The translations under genes were made by a program, and so were the position numbers. The notes beneath the pieces were generated by a model. The model did no database searches. It saw only the letters and a list, made by a program, of their open reading frames with translations, and was not told where the DNA came from. A stretch of 53,831 nucleotides of DNA from an uncultured Lachnospiraceae bacterium (GTDB taxonomy: Bacteria; Bacillota; Clostridia; Lachnospirales; Lachnospiraceae), in contig ONDV01000005.1 of the NCBI GenBank assembly GCA_900316665.1, positions 1-53,831 on the forward strand. Reading direction: 5' to 3'. Every line of letters starts with the position of its first letter. Positions within the stretch are counted from its first letter, which is position 1. This document shows positions 27,088 through 37,435 of this stretch, piece by piece.

Positions 27088-28182
27088 TTATTTCATCTCA
27101 TCTGCAGTCTTATAGAACTGATTCCGGGCGGCATACTGATTCTGTACTATCTCTACAAAGCTCTTGCCAGCATTTAGTACGATCTCATTACCGCCGGCAT
27201 CGTAATATCTGGTCGGAGCAGTATCGGAATCCTTCTTCCATGTAATATCTTCAATATGACCGTTCGTAATAAATTTACCGCTTCCCGAACCATTCAGTTC
27301 CAGCTTCACTCTGTATTGCTGATCATCATAGAAGGATGATTCAACATTTTGAATTATAATGTTTGATACCGCCACCTGATTGCCATTATCAGCAGCATCT
27401 GCTTCAGGTTCGTTAAACTGATATCTCTTGTAGAGTCCCGAAGCATCATCATAAATAAAGTAAGGACTGTTGTTGAAATAATAAAGCTTAACAGCCTTAC
27501 ATTCATCAAAGGCATCGAGAGTGACCCTGCTCTCGTCCTTGTTGAATTTGAAATGCTGATAATCAGCCTGATTATAATTCATGTCAATGCCGGCAAGGGA
27601 TACACCATCATTAAGACCGTTTGTTGACGTATACGCATTATGAGGCGCCTTTTTGTCAGTTGTTCTGAAAAAGACGCTGTTTCCTATTGATGATAAACCG
27701 TTAAGCTCAGAGACAATTCCTGTGGCAAGAAGCGCCTTGCCCTGTTCAGACTGTCCGAAATGAACATAAACAGCGTTATATTCAGAAGCGATATAAACAT
27801 AATAAGGTCTGCACGATCTGACATTTCCCAGGCGGTCGAGCTGTCCGACATCTTCGAAAATACCCATCTCGCGCGTGATCCCGCCTTCAACAGGACACTC
27901 ATAAATAACGGATGCCTTATTTATTCCATAATGCGGCTGACATGCCTTTGTGTTTTCTATCATTATTGCGAATGGTCTTGTATTTGCCTTTTCAGGACTT
28001 ATATATTGACCGCTTATGGAGCTTTGAACCATTCCTGCGTGCGGATCTGCCTGGCTTTCAACCTGTGGTTTTTTCTCTGTCACAGAAGCTGACGGCAGAG
28101 TTTCTTTTACATTTTTGCATGCTGTAAGTGACAGAATAAAAACAGGCAGTATAGCTGCTGCTATGATTTTCTTATATCTCAT
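27088..28182 (-). CDS. DUF3048 domain lipoprotein (YerB-like)
   Basis: The 364-residue product has a lipoprotein signal peptide (about 1-21) with lipobox LTAC, so it should be anchored outside the membrane. The mature part matches the DUF3048 family as I recall it: RPFAIMIENTKACQPHYG, then VIYECPVEGGITREMGIF and RSCRPYYV. The function of this family is unknown; some members have been studied in Bacillus without a firm role. It follows the start of the envelope-related run and precedes the flippase by 24 bases. Confidence 0.9.
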   Translation of the reverse strand: MRYKKIIAAAILPVFILSLTACKNVKETLPSASVTEKKPQVESQADPHAGMVQSSISGQYISPEKANTRPFAIMIENTKACQPHYGINKASVIYECPVEGGITREMGIFEDVGQLDRLGNVRSCRPYYVYIASEYNAVYVHFGQSEQGKALLATGIVSELNGLSSIGNSVFFRTTDKKAPHNAYTSTNGLNDGVSLAGIDMNYNQADYQHFKFNKDESRVTLDAFDECKAVKLYYFNNSPYFIYDDASGLYKRYQFNEPEADAADNGNQVAVSNIIIQNVESSFYDDQQYRVKLELNGSGSGKFITNGHIEDITWKKDSDTAPTRYYDAGGNEIVLNAGKSFVEIVQNQYAARNQFYKTADEMK

Positions 28183-28186
28183 AGGA

Positions 28187-28681
28187 TCATTCTCTTTCTA
28201 TGCCGAGACCTGAAAGTATTCTCTCCTGTATGTTTTCCATCTCCTTCATGGTCTCGTCTGTCATATGATCATAACCCATTAAATGTAGCATACTGTGGGC
28301 GATTAGAAAAGCATATTCACGCTTTAGACCATGGCCGAACTTCAGAGCCTGAGTCTCTACATGATCAACCGATATTACTATATCTCCAAGGATAATATAA
28401 GGATCTTCCGGATCGGAAAAATCATCTTCGCCGAGTTCTGAAAAATCTCCCGGAGCAGGATATTCCAGCATGGGAAATGAGAGAACATCTGTGGATGAGT
28501 CAACACCGCGGAATTTTTTATTTAATGCATGTATATGTCTGTCATCGACCATAGTAAGACCGACTTCAGCATCAAATGGAAATCCCCTGTCTTTAAGCGA
28601 AGCATTTATTACGCTTAATGCCGTATCATAGAGATCAAATCCTCCATACATGTATGCGTCTTCCCTGAAATCAAGAATCAT
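28187..28681 (-). CDS. ybeY: Endoribonuclease YbeY
   Basis: YbeY is a metal-dependent RNase needed for 16S rRNA 3'-end maturation and ribosome quality control. The zinc site is complete: His129, His133 and His139 in HSMLHLMGYDH. The upstream block SSTDVLSFPM (about 62-71) is also typical. The 164-residue length is normal; the start overlaps the phoH stop (ATGA). The first few residues are less certain, since the conserved region starts a little later. Confidence 0.94.
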   Translation of the reverse strand: MILDFREDAYMYGGFDLYDTALSVINASLKDRGFPFDAEVGLTMVDDRHIHALNKKFRGVDSSTDVLSFPMLEYPAPGDFSELGEDDFSDPEDPYIILGDIVISVDHVETQALKFGHGLKREYAFLIAHSMLHLMGYDHMTDETMKEMENIQERILSGLGIERE

Positions 28682-29676
28682 TTTCTTCCTCCGGAATTTT
28701 TCTTCGTCTTCTCACATTCATTTTCATACTCTTCATAGGCATTCACTATTTTCTGTACCAGCGGATGTCTGACCACATCCTTTCCGGTAAGATCTATGAA
28801 TGATATTTCTTTCACACGTTTTATAAGTACCCGCCTTGCTATATCAAGTCCGGAAGCCGTGCCTGGCTGAAGATCCTTCTGCGTCCTGTCTCCTGTGATC
28901 ACAGCTTTTGAACCGAATCCGATCCTGGTTAGAAACATCTTCATCTGAGCCGGTGTGGTATTCTGGGCTTCATCAAGAATAATAAACGAATTATTGAGCG
29001 TTCTGCCTCTCATATAAGCAAGCGGAGCCACCTCAATTGTGCCCTTATCCATATGCCTTTGAAAAGATTCCTGACCCATTATCTGAATAAGTGAGTCAAA
29101 CAGAGGTCTCAGGTATGGATCGATTTTCGACTGGAGATCACCCGGCAGAAAACCAAGTTTCTCACCGGCTTCTATGGCAGGTCTTGTAAGAATGATCCGC
29201 TCGACATCATCCCTCATAAAAGCCGTGACAGCCATAGCAATAGCCAGATATGTCTTTCCTGTTCCGGCAGGTCCGGTACCGAAAACTATCATATGATTCC
29301 TAATAGCATCAACATAAGCTTTTTGTCCGAGGGTTTTCGGCTTTACAGGATTTCCTGATGCAGTATGACAAATAAGATCGGTATCAGCAGAAGAGAGCTT
29401 GTGAGATGTAAGATCAGCCCCGCTCATTTGTAAAACATAATTCACATTCTGTTCAGTGATCTCAGTCCCATGTTTTGACATACTGATAAGTTCATCCGTT
29501 ACAGCGACAGCTCTCTCCACGGCGTCATTCTCGCCTTTTATTCTAAGTACACCGTCACGCAGAACAAAATTTACATTAAGCTTTTCCTCGATATTTTTGA
29601 CATTACCGTCAAATTTTCCAAACAGATTGCCAAGATGATCTGCGCTTATTTCCATTTCTCTGGTCACAAGACTCAT
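28678..29676 (-). CDS. phoH: PhoH-family ATPase
   Basis: PhoH-like proteins are ATPases, probably acting on RNA, that are regularly encoded beside ybeY. The Walker A motif GTGPAGTGKT covers about 133-142, followed by RPAIEAGEKLGFLPGD and the Walker B region FIILDEAQNTTP. An N-terminal KH-like region precedes the ATPase. The reading frame is open further upstream to 29781, but that would overlap the phosphorylase gene by 104 bases; I chose the ATG at 29676, one base after the phosphorylase stop, giving 332 residues, the family's usual size. The nearest ribosome site, GGAG, is 12 bases upstream. Confidence 0.9.
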   Translation of the reverse strand: MSLVTREMEISADHLGNLFGKFDGNVKNIEEKLNVNFVLRDGVLRIKGENDAVERAVAVTDELISMSKHGTEITEQNVNYVLQMSGADLTSHKLSSADTDLICHTASGNPVKPKTLGQKAYVDAIRNHMIVFGTGPAGTGKTYLAIAMAVTAFMRDDVERIILTRPAIEAGEKLGFLPGDLQSKIDPYLRPLFDSLIQIMGQESFQRHMDKGTIEVAPLAYMRGRTLNNSFIILDEAQNTTPAQMKMFLTRIGFGSKAVITGDRTQKDLQPGTASGLDIARRVLIKRVKEISFIDLTGKDVVRHPLVQKIVNAYEEYENECEKTKKNSGGRK

Positions 29677-29677
29677 A

Positions 29678-31000
29678 CTATTTAATAACTCCGATAATAA
29701 CATCCGATTTAAGAGGCATTTCATCCGAATAGTGATATGCGTTTGCTGCCGTATGAATTGCCTCATCGTCATCAGGTCCAAAGTCAGAACTAATTTCCAT
29801 TATTATGTCACCGGGTCTTACATAATCACCGGTTTTTTTTATTAATTTTATTCCTACTGCGCTGTCGATCTTATCTGACATCTTTTTTCTGCCTCCGCCT
29901 AGAAGCATTACTGATTTTCCAATCATATCCGAATCTATGGAGGATACATAACCCTTACATAAAGCTCTGACGGGGGTGAGCTTTGTAGCAGCAGGAAATT
30001 TCGATGTATCATCGAGGAATGATGCATCTCCTCCCTGGGAACTTATCCATTCAACCATCTTATTATATGCTGAACCGTCAGCGACAGATTTCTTCATGGC
30101 ATTTATGCATGATTGCCTGTCAGAATAAATACCGGCAAGCATCAGCATCTCAGAACCCAGACCGTATACCACCGTCATAAGATCCGACGGTCCATTGCCC
30201 TTCAATGCTCCGACAGCTTCTTTTACCTCATTAGAGTTCCCGACAGCAAAACCCAGAGGCTCATCCATTGAGGTGATCAATGCGGACATTCTTTTTCCGG
30301 CTTTCTTTCCGATCGTTACCATTAGATTTGCAAGCTTTCGGGCAGATTTTTCATCCTTCATGAATGCGCCGCTTCCGCACGTCACATCCAGCACAATACC
30401 ATCGCATCCACTTGAAAGCTTCTTTGACATAATGGATGATGCTATCAGCGGGATGGAATCTACTGTTCCTGTTGCATCTCTTAAGGCATAGATCATACGG
30501 TCGGCAGGAGCCAGTTCATCCGACTGACCGGCTACTATGATACCATGCTTTTTAACCTGATCGATAAATTCATCAGTAGTATATTCGCATCTGTAACCCG
30601 GGATCGACTGAAGCTTGTCTACTGTGCCGCCCGTATATCCAAGTCCTCTGCCTGACATCTTTGTAACCGGTATGCCGAGACTTGCCACTATTGGAGACAG
30701 AACCAGCGTAGTCTTGTCTCCTATTCCGCCGGTCGAATGCTTATCGATCTTCTGACCCTTTATTTTTCCAAGATCCATTACCTTTCCGCTGTCACGCATT
30801 GAAAGAGTGAGCGATAAAATCTCTTCATCAGTCATACCCTGAAAACATACAGCCATCAGAAATGCTGACATCTGGTAATCCGGAATATCATGTTCAGTGT
30901 ATCCTCTGACCAGAAATCTGATTTCTTCATCATTAAGCTCAAGCCCTTCTTTTTTCTTTCTGATAAGATCAACAGCTCTCAAACGATCGCATCCTTTCAC
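29678..31000 (-). CDS. pdp: Pyrimidine-nucleoside phosphorylase
   Basis: The 440-residue enzyme splits uridine, thymidine or deoxyuridine with phosphate to give the base and (deoxy)ribose-1-phosphate. It has the family opening VDLIRKKKEGLELNDEEIRF, the phosphate-binding KHSTGGIGDKT, and the signature SGRGLGYTGGTVDKL. PyNP and thymidine phosphorylase (DeoA) are close relatives; Firmicutes enzymes of this form usually accept both uridine and thymidine, hence the name chosen. It overlaps the gene upstream by 4 bases. No deoC, deoB or cdd lies nearby. Confidence 0.92.
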   Translation of the reverse strand: MKGCDRLRAVDLIRKKKEGLELNDEEIRFLVRGYTEHDIPDYQMSAFLMAVCFQGMTDEEILSLTLSMRDSGKVMDLGKIKGQKIDKHSTGGIGDKTTLVLSPIVASLGIPVTKMSGRGLGYTGGTVDKLQSIPGYRCEYTTDEFIDQVKKHGIIVAGQSDELAPADRMIYALRDATGTVDSIPLIASSIMSKKLSSGCDGIVLDVTCGSGAFMKDEKSARKLANLMVTIGKKAGKRMSALITSMDEPLGFAVGNSNEVKEAVGALKGNGPSDLMTVVYGLGSEMLMLAGIYSDRQSCINAMKKSVADGSAYNKMVEWISSQGGDASFLDDTSKFPAATKLTPVRALCKGYVSSIDSDMIGKSVMLLGGGRKKMSDKIDSAVGIKLIKKTGDYVRPGDIIMEISSDFGPDDDEAIHTAANAYHYSDEMPLKSDVIIGVIK

Positions 31001-32112
31001 TGAGGATTATATATATAGTTATATCTTACTATATTGCTGTACATCTTGTTAACCGGATCATAGGCTATGCAGGAAAGTACATTGTTTCCATCAGGCATAG
31101 GCACAGGATCCGTATAAAGCGAAGATGATGTGTCCGGGTCAGATCCGTCAAGCGTATAATAAATTTCAATACCGTCACCAGCTGATATTGTAATTGCCTG
31201 GGAAGTATCATATTCGCCGGATTCCGGAGCTACAACAGGATCTGATGGCTTGTCATAATATATCTTATAAGTCTTTCTCACAACAGGTCCCGCGTGATTA
31301 TTGTCAGAGATCAATACAGCACTCACTATGGTGCTTCCGCTCTTCAAAACAATAGGCTTATCATAGATGTGGCCATTATGAATACCGGGATCTGAACCAT
31401 CCAGCGTATAATAAATCTTATAGGGTTCTGTAGTATTAAGCTCCAGCTTCTGATTGCCTTCGTATTCTCCTTCAGAAAGTGAAAATCCCGGCAGCGAAGT
31501 GACATAGGAAGACAGAAGAGCGCCCGATTTTTTTGAATGAGGCATGGTTTTTAATTTCCTTATAGATCCCATATCGCCATCCGAACTGTATATGAGAAGA
31601 AGAAACTTAAGCGCATCATAATCATTCCCATCAGTCATTTTATAGGCTTTAAATAAATCCTCTTCTGCTCCGTTTCTGTCTCCTGACTTATATCGCGCTC
31701 TTCCCAGAAGAGAAACGGCATTCGCTGAATCAGGATTCGACTTCACGGCTCTTATTAAAAAGCTTGTGGCGCTTGAATAGGATTTATTCGCATACATCTC
31801 CATACCTTTGCTGTAAAAATATTTATAGGAATTCATGTATGACGAAATGAGGATCGTTATAAGCGCAATCATTGCCAGAGCAAAAAAACATATAATAAAA
31901 ATAAAGTGTGAGGGCAGACTGTGTTTTTCTGACTTTTTATTCCGGATCTCGGCTCCGGTTTTCTTTGATTTCTTTCTGTGGTCTGACACAATATCAGGAA
32001 TGATGTCCTCATCCATGATATTGTATTCAGGCACAATATGAACTTCTGCTCCGCAATTCGGGCAGTAAAGCTTGTCATCATCAAATTCAAATCTGCATCT
32101 CGGACAGATCAT
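30997..32112 (-). CDS. Zinc-ribbon, TPR and CHB_HEX_C repeat membrane protein
   Basis: This 371-residue protein combines four modules. A zinc ribbon comes first (Cys3, Cys6, Cys17, Cys20). A membrane segment follows at about 70-93. Residues about 97-160 look like TPR-type helical repeats. Two copies of a chitobiase/hexosaminidase C-terminal-like domain follow (about 210-290 and 295-368), each with the strand YYTLDGSDP. The order places the ribbon in the cytosol and the TPR and beta domains outside. The function is unknown; a protein- or glycan-binding scaffold at the envelope is plausible (inference). It lies between folD and the phosphorylase with almost no gaps. Confidence 0.8.
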   Translation of the reverse strand: MICPRCRFEFDDDKLYCPNCGAEVHIVPEYNIMDEDIIPDIVSDHRKKSKKTGAEIRNKKSEKHSLPSHFIFIICFFALAMIALITILISSYMNSYKYFYSKGMEMYANKSYSSATSFLIRAVKSNPDSANAVSLLGRARYKSGDRNGAEEDLFKAYKMTDGNDYDALKFLLLIYSSDGDMGSIRKLKTMPHSKKSGALLSSYVTSLPGFSLSEGEYEGNQKLELNTTEPYKIYYTLDGSDPGIHNGHIYDKPIVLKSGSTIVSAVLISDNNHAGPVVRKTYKIYYDKPSDPVVAPESGEYDTSQAITISAGDGIEIYYTLDGSDPDTSSSLYTDPVPMPDGNNVLSCIAYDPVNKMYSNIVRYNYIYNPQ

Positions 32113-32118
32113 CTGGCC

Positions 32119-32967
32119 TCACCCTTTGTCTTTATATGCCTGCAGGCAGTTTCTCATCAGCATTGCTATTGTCATGGGTCCTACACCGCCGGGGACAGGT
32201 GTAATCTTTTCGACATGATCATATACATCGGCTAAGTCCACATCTCCGCATAATTTACCATTGCTGTCGCGGTCCATTCCAACATCTATTACCACAGCGC
32301 CTTCTTTCACATAATCTGATGTGATAAATTTCGGCCTCCCCACAGCAGCTATTAATATATCTGCCTGTTTTGTAACAGACTTCAAATCTTTTGTGTGGGA
32401 ATGAGCAACGGTTACCGTACAGTTCTCTCTTAAAAGAAGCATGGCCATCGGCTTTCCCACAATATTGGAACGCCCTATGACACAGGCTTTTTTTCCATCC
32501 ATTTTTACTCCTGATCTTTTCAAAAGCTCTATTATGCCCGCCGGGGTGCATGAAACCATTCCGGGTCTGCCGATAGAAAGAGAGCCTACATTTACGGGAT
32601 GAAAACCGTCCACATCTTTTTTTGGATCTATAGCCATAAGAATATGGTCTTCGTTTATATGAGACGGAAGCGGGAGCTGAACCAGAATTCCATTTACGGA
32701 TTCGTCATTATTAAGTCGGTCAACAAGAGACAGAAGCTCGTCTTCAGTAGTCTCCTCGGGAAGCTCGTATGAATCAGAAATGATTCCTGTATATTCGCAT
32801 GCTTTCTTTTTGTTTCTGACATAGACATGGCTTGCGCTGTCATTACCTACAAGTATCACTGCAAGTCGAACATGTCCGCCTGCCTTATTAATTTTTTCTA
32901 TCTCTTCTTTTACCTCATTTTTTATATCAAGAGATATCTTTTTGCCGTCAATGATCTTTGAATCCAT
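32119..32967 (-). CDS. folD: Bifunctional methylene-THF dehydrogenase/cyclohydrolase
   Basis: FolD interconverts 5,10-methylene-THF, methenyl-THF and 10-formyl-THF. The 282-residue protein has the active-site region around [14 protein letters not shown] (Lys and Tyr catalytic in the family), the Rossmann motif [14 protein letters not shown] and the closing motif [15 protein letters not shown]. It lies 11 bases after fhs, with which it forms a complete formate-to-methylene-THF route. Confidence 0.97.
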   Translation of the reverse strand: MDSKIIDGKKISLDIKNEVKEEIEKINKAGGHVRLAVILVGNDSASHVYVRNKKKACEYTGIISDSYELPEETTEDELLSLVDRLNNDESVNGILVQLPLPSHINEDHILMAIDPKKDVDGFHPVNVGSLSIGRPGMVSCTPAGIIELLKRSGVKMDGKKACVIGRSNIVGKPMAMLLLRENCTVTVAHSHTKDLKSVTKQADILIAAVGRPKFITSDYVKEGAVVIDVGMDRDSNGKLCGDVDLADVYDHVEKITPVPGGVGPMTIAMLMRNCLQAYKDKG

Positions 32968-32978
32968 GATATTCTCCT

Positions 32979-34649
32979 TTAGAAAAGACCTGTAATCTTG
33001 CCGTCGTCTGTTACATCAATGGACCAGGCAGCAGGAGCCTTTGGCAATCCGGGCATTGTCATAATATTTCCGGTCACTGCCACCACAAAACCGGCGCCCC
33101 TTGACGGATAGACATCTCTTACATGAAGCGTGAATTTTTCAGGTCTTCCGAGAAGCTTTGGATCATCCGAAAGAGAATATTGAGTCTTCGCTATGCAGAC
33201 TGGTGCATTCCCCATTCCGAGAGCGGTGAGATGATCAAGTTCTTTTGAAGCTGATTTTGAAAATTCAACATCAGAAGCTCCATATATCTTCTGTGCAACA
33301 GTCCTTATCTTATCCTTAAGAGGCATTTCATCAGGATAGAGGACGTGGAAATTACTTTCCTTTGTCTCGAGCGTATGAAGAACTTTTTCCGCAAGTTCTA
33401 TTCCGCCTTCTCCTCCTTTTTCCCAGACTTTGCTTAAAGCAAAGTCACATCCTCTTTCCCGGCAATATTCTCTTACTATACTCGTCTCTTCCTCAGTATC
33501 AGAAAGAAAGGCATTGAGCGTAACTATTACAGGAACACCGTACTGCTGAATGTTTTCAATGTGTTTGCCAAGATTTACAATGCCCTTCTTCAGAGCATCC
33601 GGATTGGGTTCACTTAATTTGTCTTTGGGAATGCCTCCGTTATATTTAAGTGATCTTATTGTTGCGACAATTACACATGCATCCGGCTTCAGACCTGCCA
33701 TCCTGCATTTAATATCAAAGAATTTCTCAGCGCCGAGATCAGCTCCGAAACCTGCTTCTGTAATAACATAATCGGAAAGACGAAGAGCTGTCTTTGTAGC
33801 GCGGACACTGTTGCATCCATGCGCTATATTAGCAAAAGGACCTCCATGGACTATTGCAGGTGTATGCTCAAGTGTCTGGATTATATTCGGTCTGATCGCG
33901 TCCTTTAAAAGAGCGGCCATAGCGCCAACCGCCTTAAGATCGCCGGCAGTTACAGGTTCTCCGTCGAAATTATAGGCAACGATTATCTTCGAAAGGCGCT
34001 CTTTCAGATCATGCATATTTTCTGCCAGACAGAGAATAGCCATTATCTCAGATGCCACAGTTATAATGAAATGATCTTCACGAACCATTCCATCTGCCTT
34101 TGCTCCAAGACCTATTACAATATTTCTGAGAGCGCGGTCATTCATGTCCATGCATCTTTTCCATACTACATTTCTCGGGTCAATTCTCAATGGATTGCCC
34201 TGCTGAATCGAATTATCGAGGAGAGCGGCCAGGAGATTGTTAGCTGATGTGATTGCGTGAAAATCTCCTGTAAAATGAAGATTCAGTTCTTCCATTGGAA
34301 CGACCTGAGCATATCCGCCTCCGGCAGCACCGCCCTTGATTCCGAAACATGGTCCGAGAGAAGGTTCTCTCAAGGCCAGGCAGGCCTTCTTGCCGAGACG
34401 TCCGAAAGCCTCTCCCAGACCTATTGATGTAGTAGTCTTGCCCTCTCCGGCAGGAGTAGGATTTATTGCGGTTACCAGAATAAGCTTTCCGAACTTATTA
34501 TTCTCTATGGATTTTAAAAATCCGTCTTCGAATTTAGCCTTGTATTTGCCGTATAATTCAAGGTCATCAAAACCTGCTCCAAGCTGGCTTGCAACATCAG
34601 TGATCGGCAGCATTTCTGTATCCTGAGCAATCTCAATATCCGTCTTCAT
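32979..34649 (-). CDS. fhs: Formate-tetrahydrofolate ligase
   Basis: Fhs makes 10-formyl-THF from formate, THF and ATP, supplying one-carbon units for purines and, in acetogens, the methyl branch of carbon fixation. The 556-residue length is standard. The P-loop [15 protein letters not shown] (about 66-80) and the conserved blocks [20 protein letters not shown] and [10 protein letters not shown] are intact. It shares its last base region with the ftsK gene end and leads into folD. Wood-Ljungdahl genes are not seen here, so a plain biosynthetic role is enough. Confidence 0.97.
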   Translation of the reverse strand: MKTDIEIAQDTEMLPITDVASQLGAGFDDLELYGKYKAKFEDGFLKSIENNKFGKLILVTAINPTPAGEGKTTTSIGLGEAFGRLGKKACLALREPSLGPCFGIKGGAAGGGYAQVVPMEELNLHFTGDFHAITSANNLLAALLDNSIQQGNPLRIDPRNVVWKRCMDMNDRALRNIVIGLGAKADGMVREDHFIITVASEIMAILCLAENMHDLKERLSKIIVAYNFDGEPVTAGDLKAVGAMAALLKDAIRPNIIQTLEHTPAIVHGGPFANIAHGCNSVRATKTALRLSDYVITEAGFGADLGAEKFFDIKCRMAGLKPDACVIVATIRSLKYNGGIPKDKLSEPNPDALKKGIVNLGKHIENIQQYGVPVIVTLNAFLSDTEEETSIVREYCRERGCDFALSKVWEKGGEGGIELAEKVLHTLETKESNFHVLYPDEMPLKDKIRTVAQKIYGASDVEFSKSASKELDHLTALGMGNAPVCIAKTQYSLSDDPKLLGRPEKFTLHVRDVYPSRGAGFVVAVTGNIMTMPGLPKAPAAWSIDVTDDGKITGLF

Positions 34650-37420
34650 TATTTCCTCTCCTTTTCTAATAATAAATTCAATTCATCTTTATTTTTAACC
34701 ATAACGATTCTTGGCTTTGTACCTTCTTCCGGTCCCACAACGCCGGCTTCCTCGAGCTGATCCATGATTCTTGCGGCCCGGTTAAAGCCAATCTTGAAAT
34801 TTCTCTGCAGCATACCTATGGATGCCTTTTCTTTTTCAACGATAAGTAAAGCCGCATCGTTAAAGTAGGTATCTCTCTCATCAGAAAGACCGGATCCGTT
34901 ACCATCGATTTTGGTATATCCGTCGTCGGCATTATCTATGGCTTCCCTGATGGAATTATCATATTCAGCAGTATTGTGCTGCTTGATAAATGTTACCACA
35001 TTTTGCACGTCATCGTCAGACACAAATGCGCCCTGAACTCGAAGGGGTTTTGTAAGTCCCTGAGGATAATAAAGCATATCTCCCTTTCCCAGCAGCTTTT
35101 CAGCCCCATTCATATCGAGAATCGTGCGTGAATCAACGCCGCTTGTAACTGAAAAGGCAATTCTGCTCGGCATATTGGCCTTTATAAGACCTGTTATAAC
35201 ATTTACAGACGGCCGCTGTGTAGCAATAATAAGATGAATTCCGGCAGCTCTCGCAAGCTGGGCAAGTCTGCATATGGACTCCTCGACTTCTGATGAAGAT
35301 ACCATCATGAGATCTGCAAGCTCGTCAACTATCACAACGATCTGGGGCATCTTCTCAGCAGCTATCTCCATTTCCTCACTGCCGTTTCTTATTCTGACCC
35401 TTCCGTTTTTGATTTTCGCATTATATCCTTTTATATCACGGACATTGGCGTCAGAGAAAGTCTTGTAGCGGTCCGTCATCTCCTTAACCGCCCACTTCAG
35501 AGCGCCGGAGGCTTTCTTGGGATCAGTTACGACAGGCATAAGAAGGTGAGGAATTCCATTATATACAGACAATTCAACCACCTTGGGGTCTATCATGATA
35601 AATTTTACTTCAGAAGGATCCGCCCTGTAGAGAATACTCATTATTATGGTATTAATGCATACAGATTTTCCTGACCCTGTAGCACCTGCAATAAGAAGGT
35701 GGGGCATCTTCGCTATATCAGATATTACCGGCTTTCCGGCTATATCCTTTCCTGCAGCAAATGCAATCCTTGATTTATTCTTTTGAAACTCATCAGACTC
35801 CACAAGTTCTCTGAATGATACGATAGAAGGCTTCTTGTTCGGCACCTCTATGCCAACTGCCGCCTTCCCCGGAATAGGAGCTTCGATCCTTATGTCGGTA
35901 GCGGCAAGATTCATCTTGATATCATCCTGGAGGTTTACTATTTTTGATACCTTGACTCCCATCTCAGGCTGAAGCTCGTATCTTGTGACAGTGGGACCGC
36001 AGCTGATGTCTGTTATTTTTACATTGATTCCGAAATTTCTGAGCGTAACTTCAAGTTTCTCCGCAGTCCGCTTAAGTGTAGCACCTGATTCCTTACTGAC
36101 ATTTCCCGCTGATGATAGAAGCTTTACAGGAGGAAAAACATATGGCTTTACATTTTTCGAATCATGAATATCTTCAATACCGCCTGCCATCTGTTCTCTT
36201 TTAATTGTTTTGGTAATGTCACCTGTATTATTGCCGCTTATATTTTTGGAACCTGAGTCACTGATATTTCCGTAAGCCGTGTCATTGATATTTACTGAAG
36301 ATGAGCCGGTCATTTCTCTTGTATTCCCTGTCCGGTTTGTTTCAACCATACCATGAATTTGAATATCAGAAGGCGCATTGACTTCGTTAGCATTAGACAC
36401 TTCTTCACTAACGGGAGACACTTCTTCACTGACTTCTGATGTCACGGGATACAATGAAGAATGATTGCCTGTGATTTCTGAAACCTCGTCACCGGGATCA
36501 AAGCCGGATCTTATATCCGGATTAATATCAGTGTTGAAATTAACTCCTGTCATAACTCCCGTCACAGAACCGTCCCTCAATTCTTTCCTTAATGAAGGAT
36601 TTTTAACATCCCTATGTTTTCTGCCGGGATGAATATTTGTATTCATGGCCTTTTTATCCGGGATTTTTTTATGACCAGGTCTTAAATTATTTCTTTCTTC
36701 TTTATCAGATCTTGACGAGTGTGATTCTCTCCGGCGAATATTAGAATTTCTTTTATCGTGATCATTCCCATTAAGCTCCTCATCATCAGCCACATCTTCA
36801 TCGCAGTCCAGATCCGACTCTCTTTCGGATACAGCCCTGAAATAACCTGAAAAAGCGTTAAACAGTGATTTTTCAGTCATGAGTACTATTAATATCAGAA
36901 GAGCAAGAATATTTATTACATAAGCTCCTGCAAGGCCAAAGGCTCTTACAAAAATTGAAGCAAGGAGGTTTCCTCCGAAAAAGCCTCCGCCTGCATGATC
37001 GCGGTAGCCTTCAATAAAGCAGTTACTGTAGCCGTTTCCGGGATTTCCGCCGTCTCTTAAAAGCTCCATCAGCATACAAATGAACACAAAAAGCAGCGCT
37101 CCGTAGATAATCTTCCGAAGCGCCTCGTGACTTTTTCTTTCAATGGCGAAATATACAGTCCCGGCAGCAAGCAGAAAGGGAAAGATATAATTCATCACAC
37201 CGAAAAGTCCAAATAGAAAGTCTGAAAGCAATGACCCGACCTGACCGGCTATGCCGGCATTTGCAAGAACCAGTATCACCGAAAGACAGATAACGGAAAG
37301 AATAACAATATCGATCCTGACAGGTGATGCCTTCTTATCGACTTTCTTATTATTTGAACGTCTGTTATTTGTTTTATTTTTCGAATTAGTACTTTTAGTA
37401 CCGGATTTTCTAGATGCCAA
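34649..37420 (-). CDS. ftsK: DNA translocase FtsK/SpoIIIE
   Basis: This septum-bound motor pumps chromosomal DNA during division or sporulation. The 923-residue protein has four membrane segments near the N-terminus (about 35-55, 65-92, 103-120 and 150-180). A long low-complexity linker (about 195-425), rich in Ser, Asn, Asp and Glu, follows. The motor domain carries Walker [10 protein letters not shown] (Lys585) and [11 protein letters not shown] as Walker B, and the C-terminal winged-helix gamma domain (about 855-920) would read orientation sequences in DNA. The start is TTG with AGGA just upstream. The linker is longer than in Bacillus SpoIIIE. Confidence 0.94.
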   Translation of the reverse strand: MASRKSGTKSTNSKNKTNNRRSNNKKVDKKASPVRIDIVILSVICLSVILVLANAGIAGQVGSLLSDFLFGLFGVMNYIFPFLLAAGTVYFAIERKSHEALRKIIYGALLFVFICMLMELLRDGGNPGNGYSNCFIEGYRDHAGGGFFGGNLLASIFVRAFGLAGAYVINILALLILIVLMTEKSLFNAFSGYFRAVSERESDLDCDEDVADDEELNGNDHDKRNSNIRRRESHSSRSDKEERNNLRPGHKKIPDKKAMNTNIHPGRKHRDVKNPSLRKELRDGSVTGVMTGVNFNTDINPDIRSGFDPGDEVSEITGNHSSLYPVTSEVSEEVSPVSEEVSNANEVNAPSDIQIHGMVETNRTGNTREMTGSSSVNINDTAYGNISDSGSKNISGNNTGDITKTIKREQMAGGIEDIHDSKNVKPYVFPPVKLLSSAGNVSKESGATLKRTAEKLEVTLRNFGINVKITDISCGPTVTRYELQPEMGVKVSKIVNLQDDIKMNLAATDIRIEAPIPGKAAVGIEVPNKKPSIVSFRELVESDEFQKNKSRIAFAAGKDIAGKPVISDIAKMPHLLIAGATGSGKSVCINTIIMSILYRADPSEVKFIMIDPKVVELSVYNGIPHLLMPVVTDPKKASGALKWAVKEMTDRYKTFSDANVRDIKGYNAKIKNGRVRIRNGSEEMEIAAEKMPQIVVIVDELADLMMVSSSEVEESICRLAQLARAAGIHLIIATQRPSVNVITGLIKANMPSRIAFSVTSGVDSRTILDMNGAEKLLGKGDMLYYPQGLTKPLRVQGAFVSDDDVQNVVTFIKQHNTAEYDNSIREAIDNADDGYTKIDGNGSGLSDERDTYFNDAALLIVEKEKASIGMLQRNFKIGFNRAARIMDQLEEAGVVGPEEGTKPRIVMVKNKDELNLLLEKERK

Positions 37421-37435
37421 CTGATCCTACCAAGA

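Noticed and set aside
29677..29781. PhoH start at 29781
   Set aside because: It would overlap the phosphorylase gene by 104 bases; the ATG at 29676 follows that gene's stop by one base and gives the normal length.
32968..32978. Tetrahydrofolate riboswitch for folD or fhs
   Set aside because: The fhs-folD gap is 11 bases and ftsK abuts fhs, so there is no space for one.
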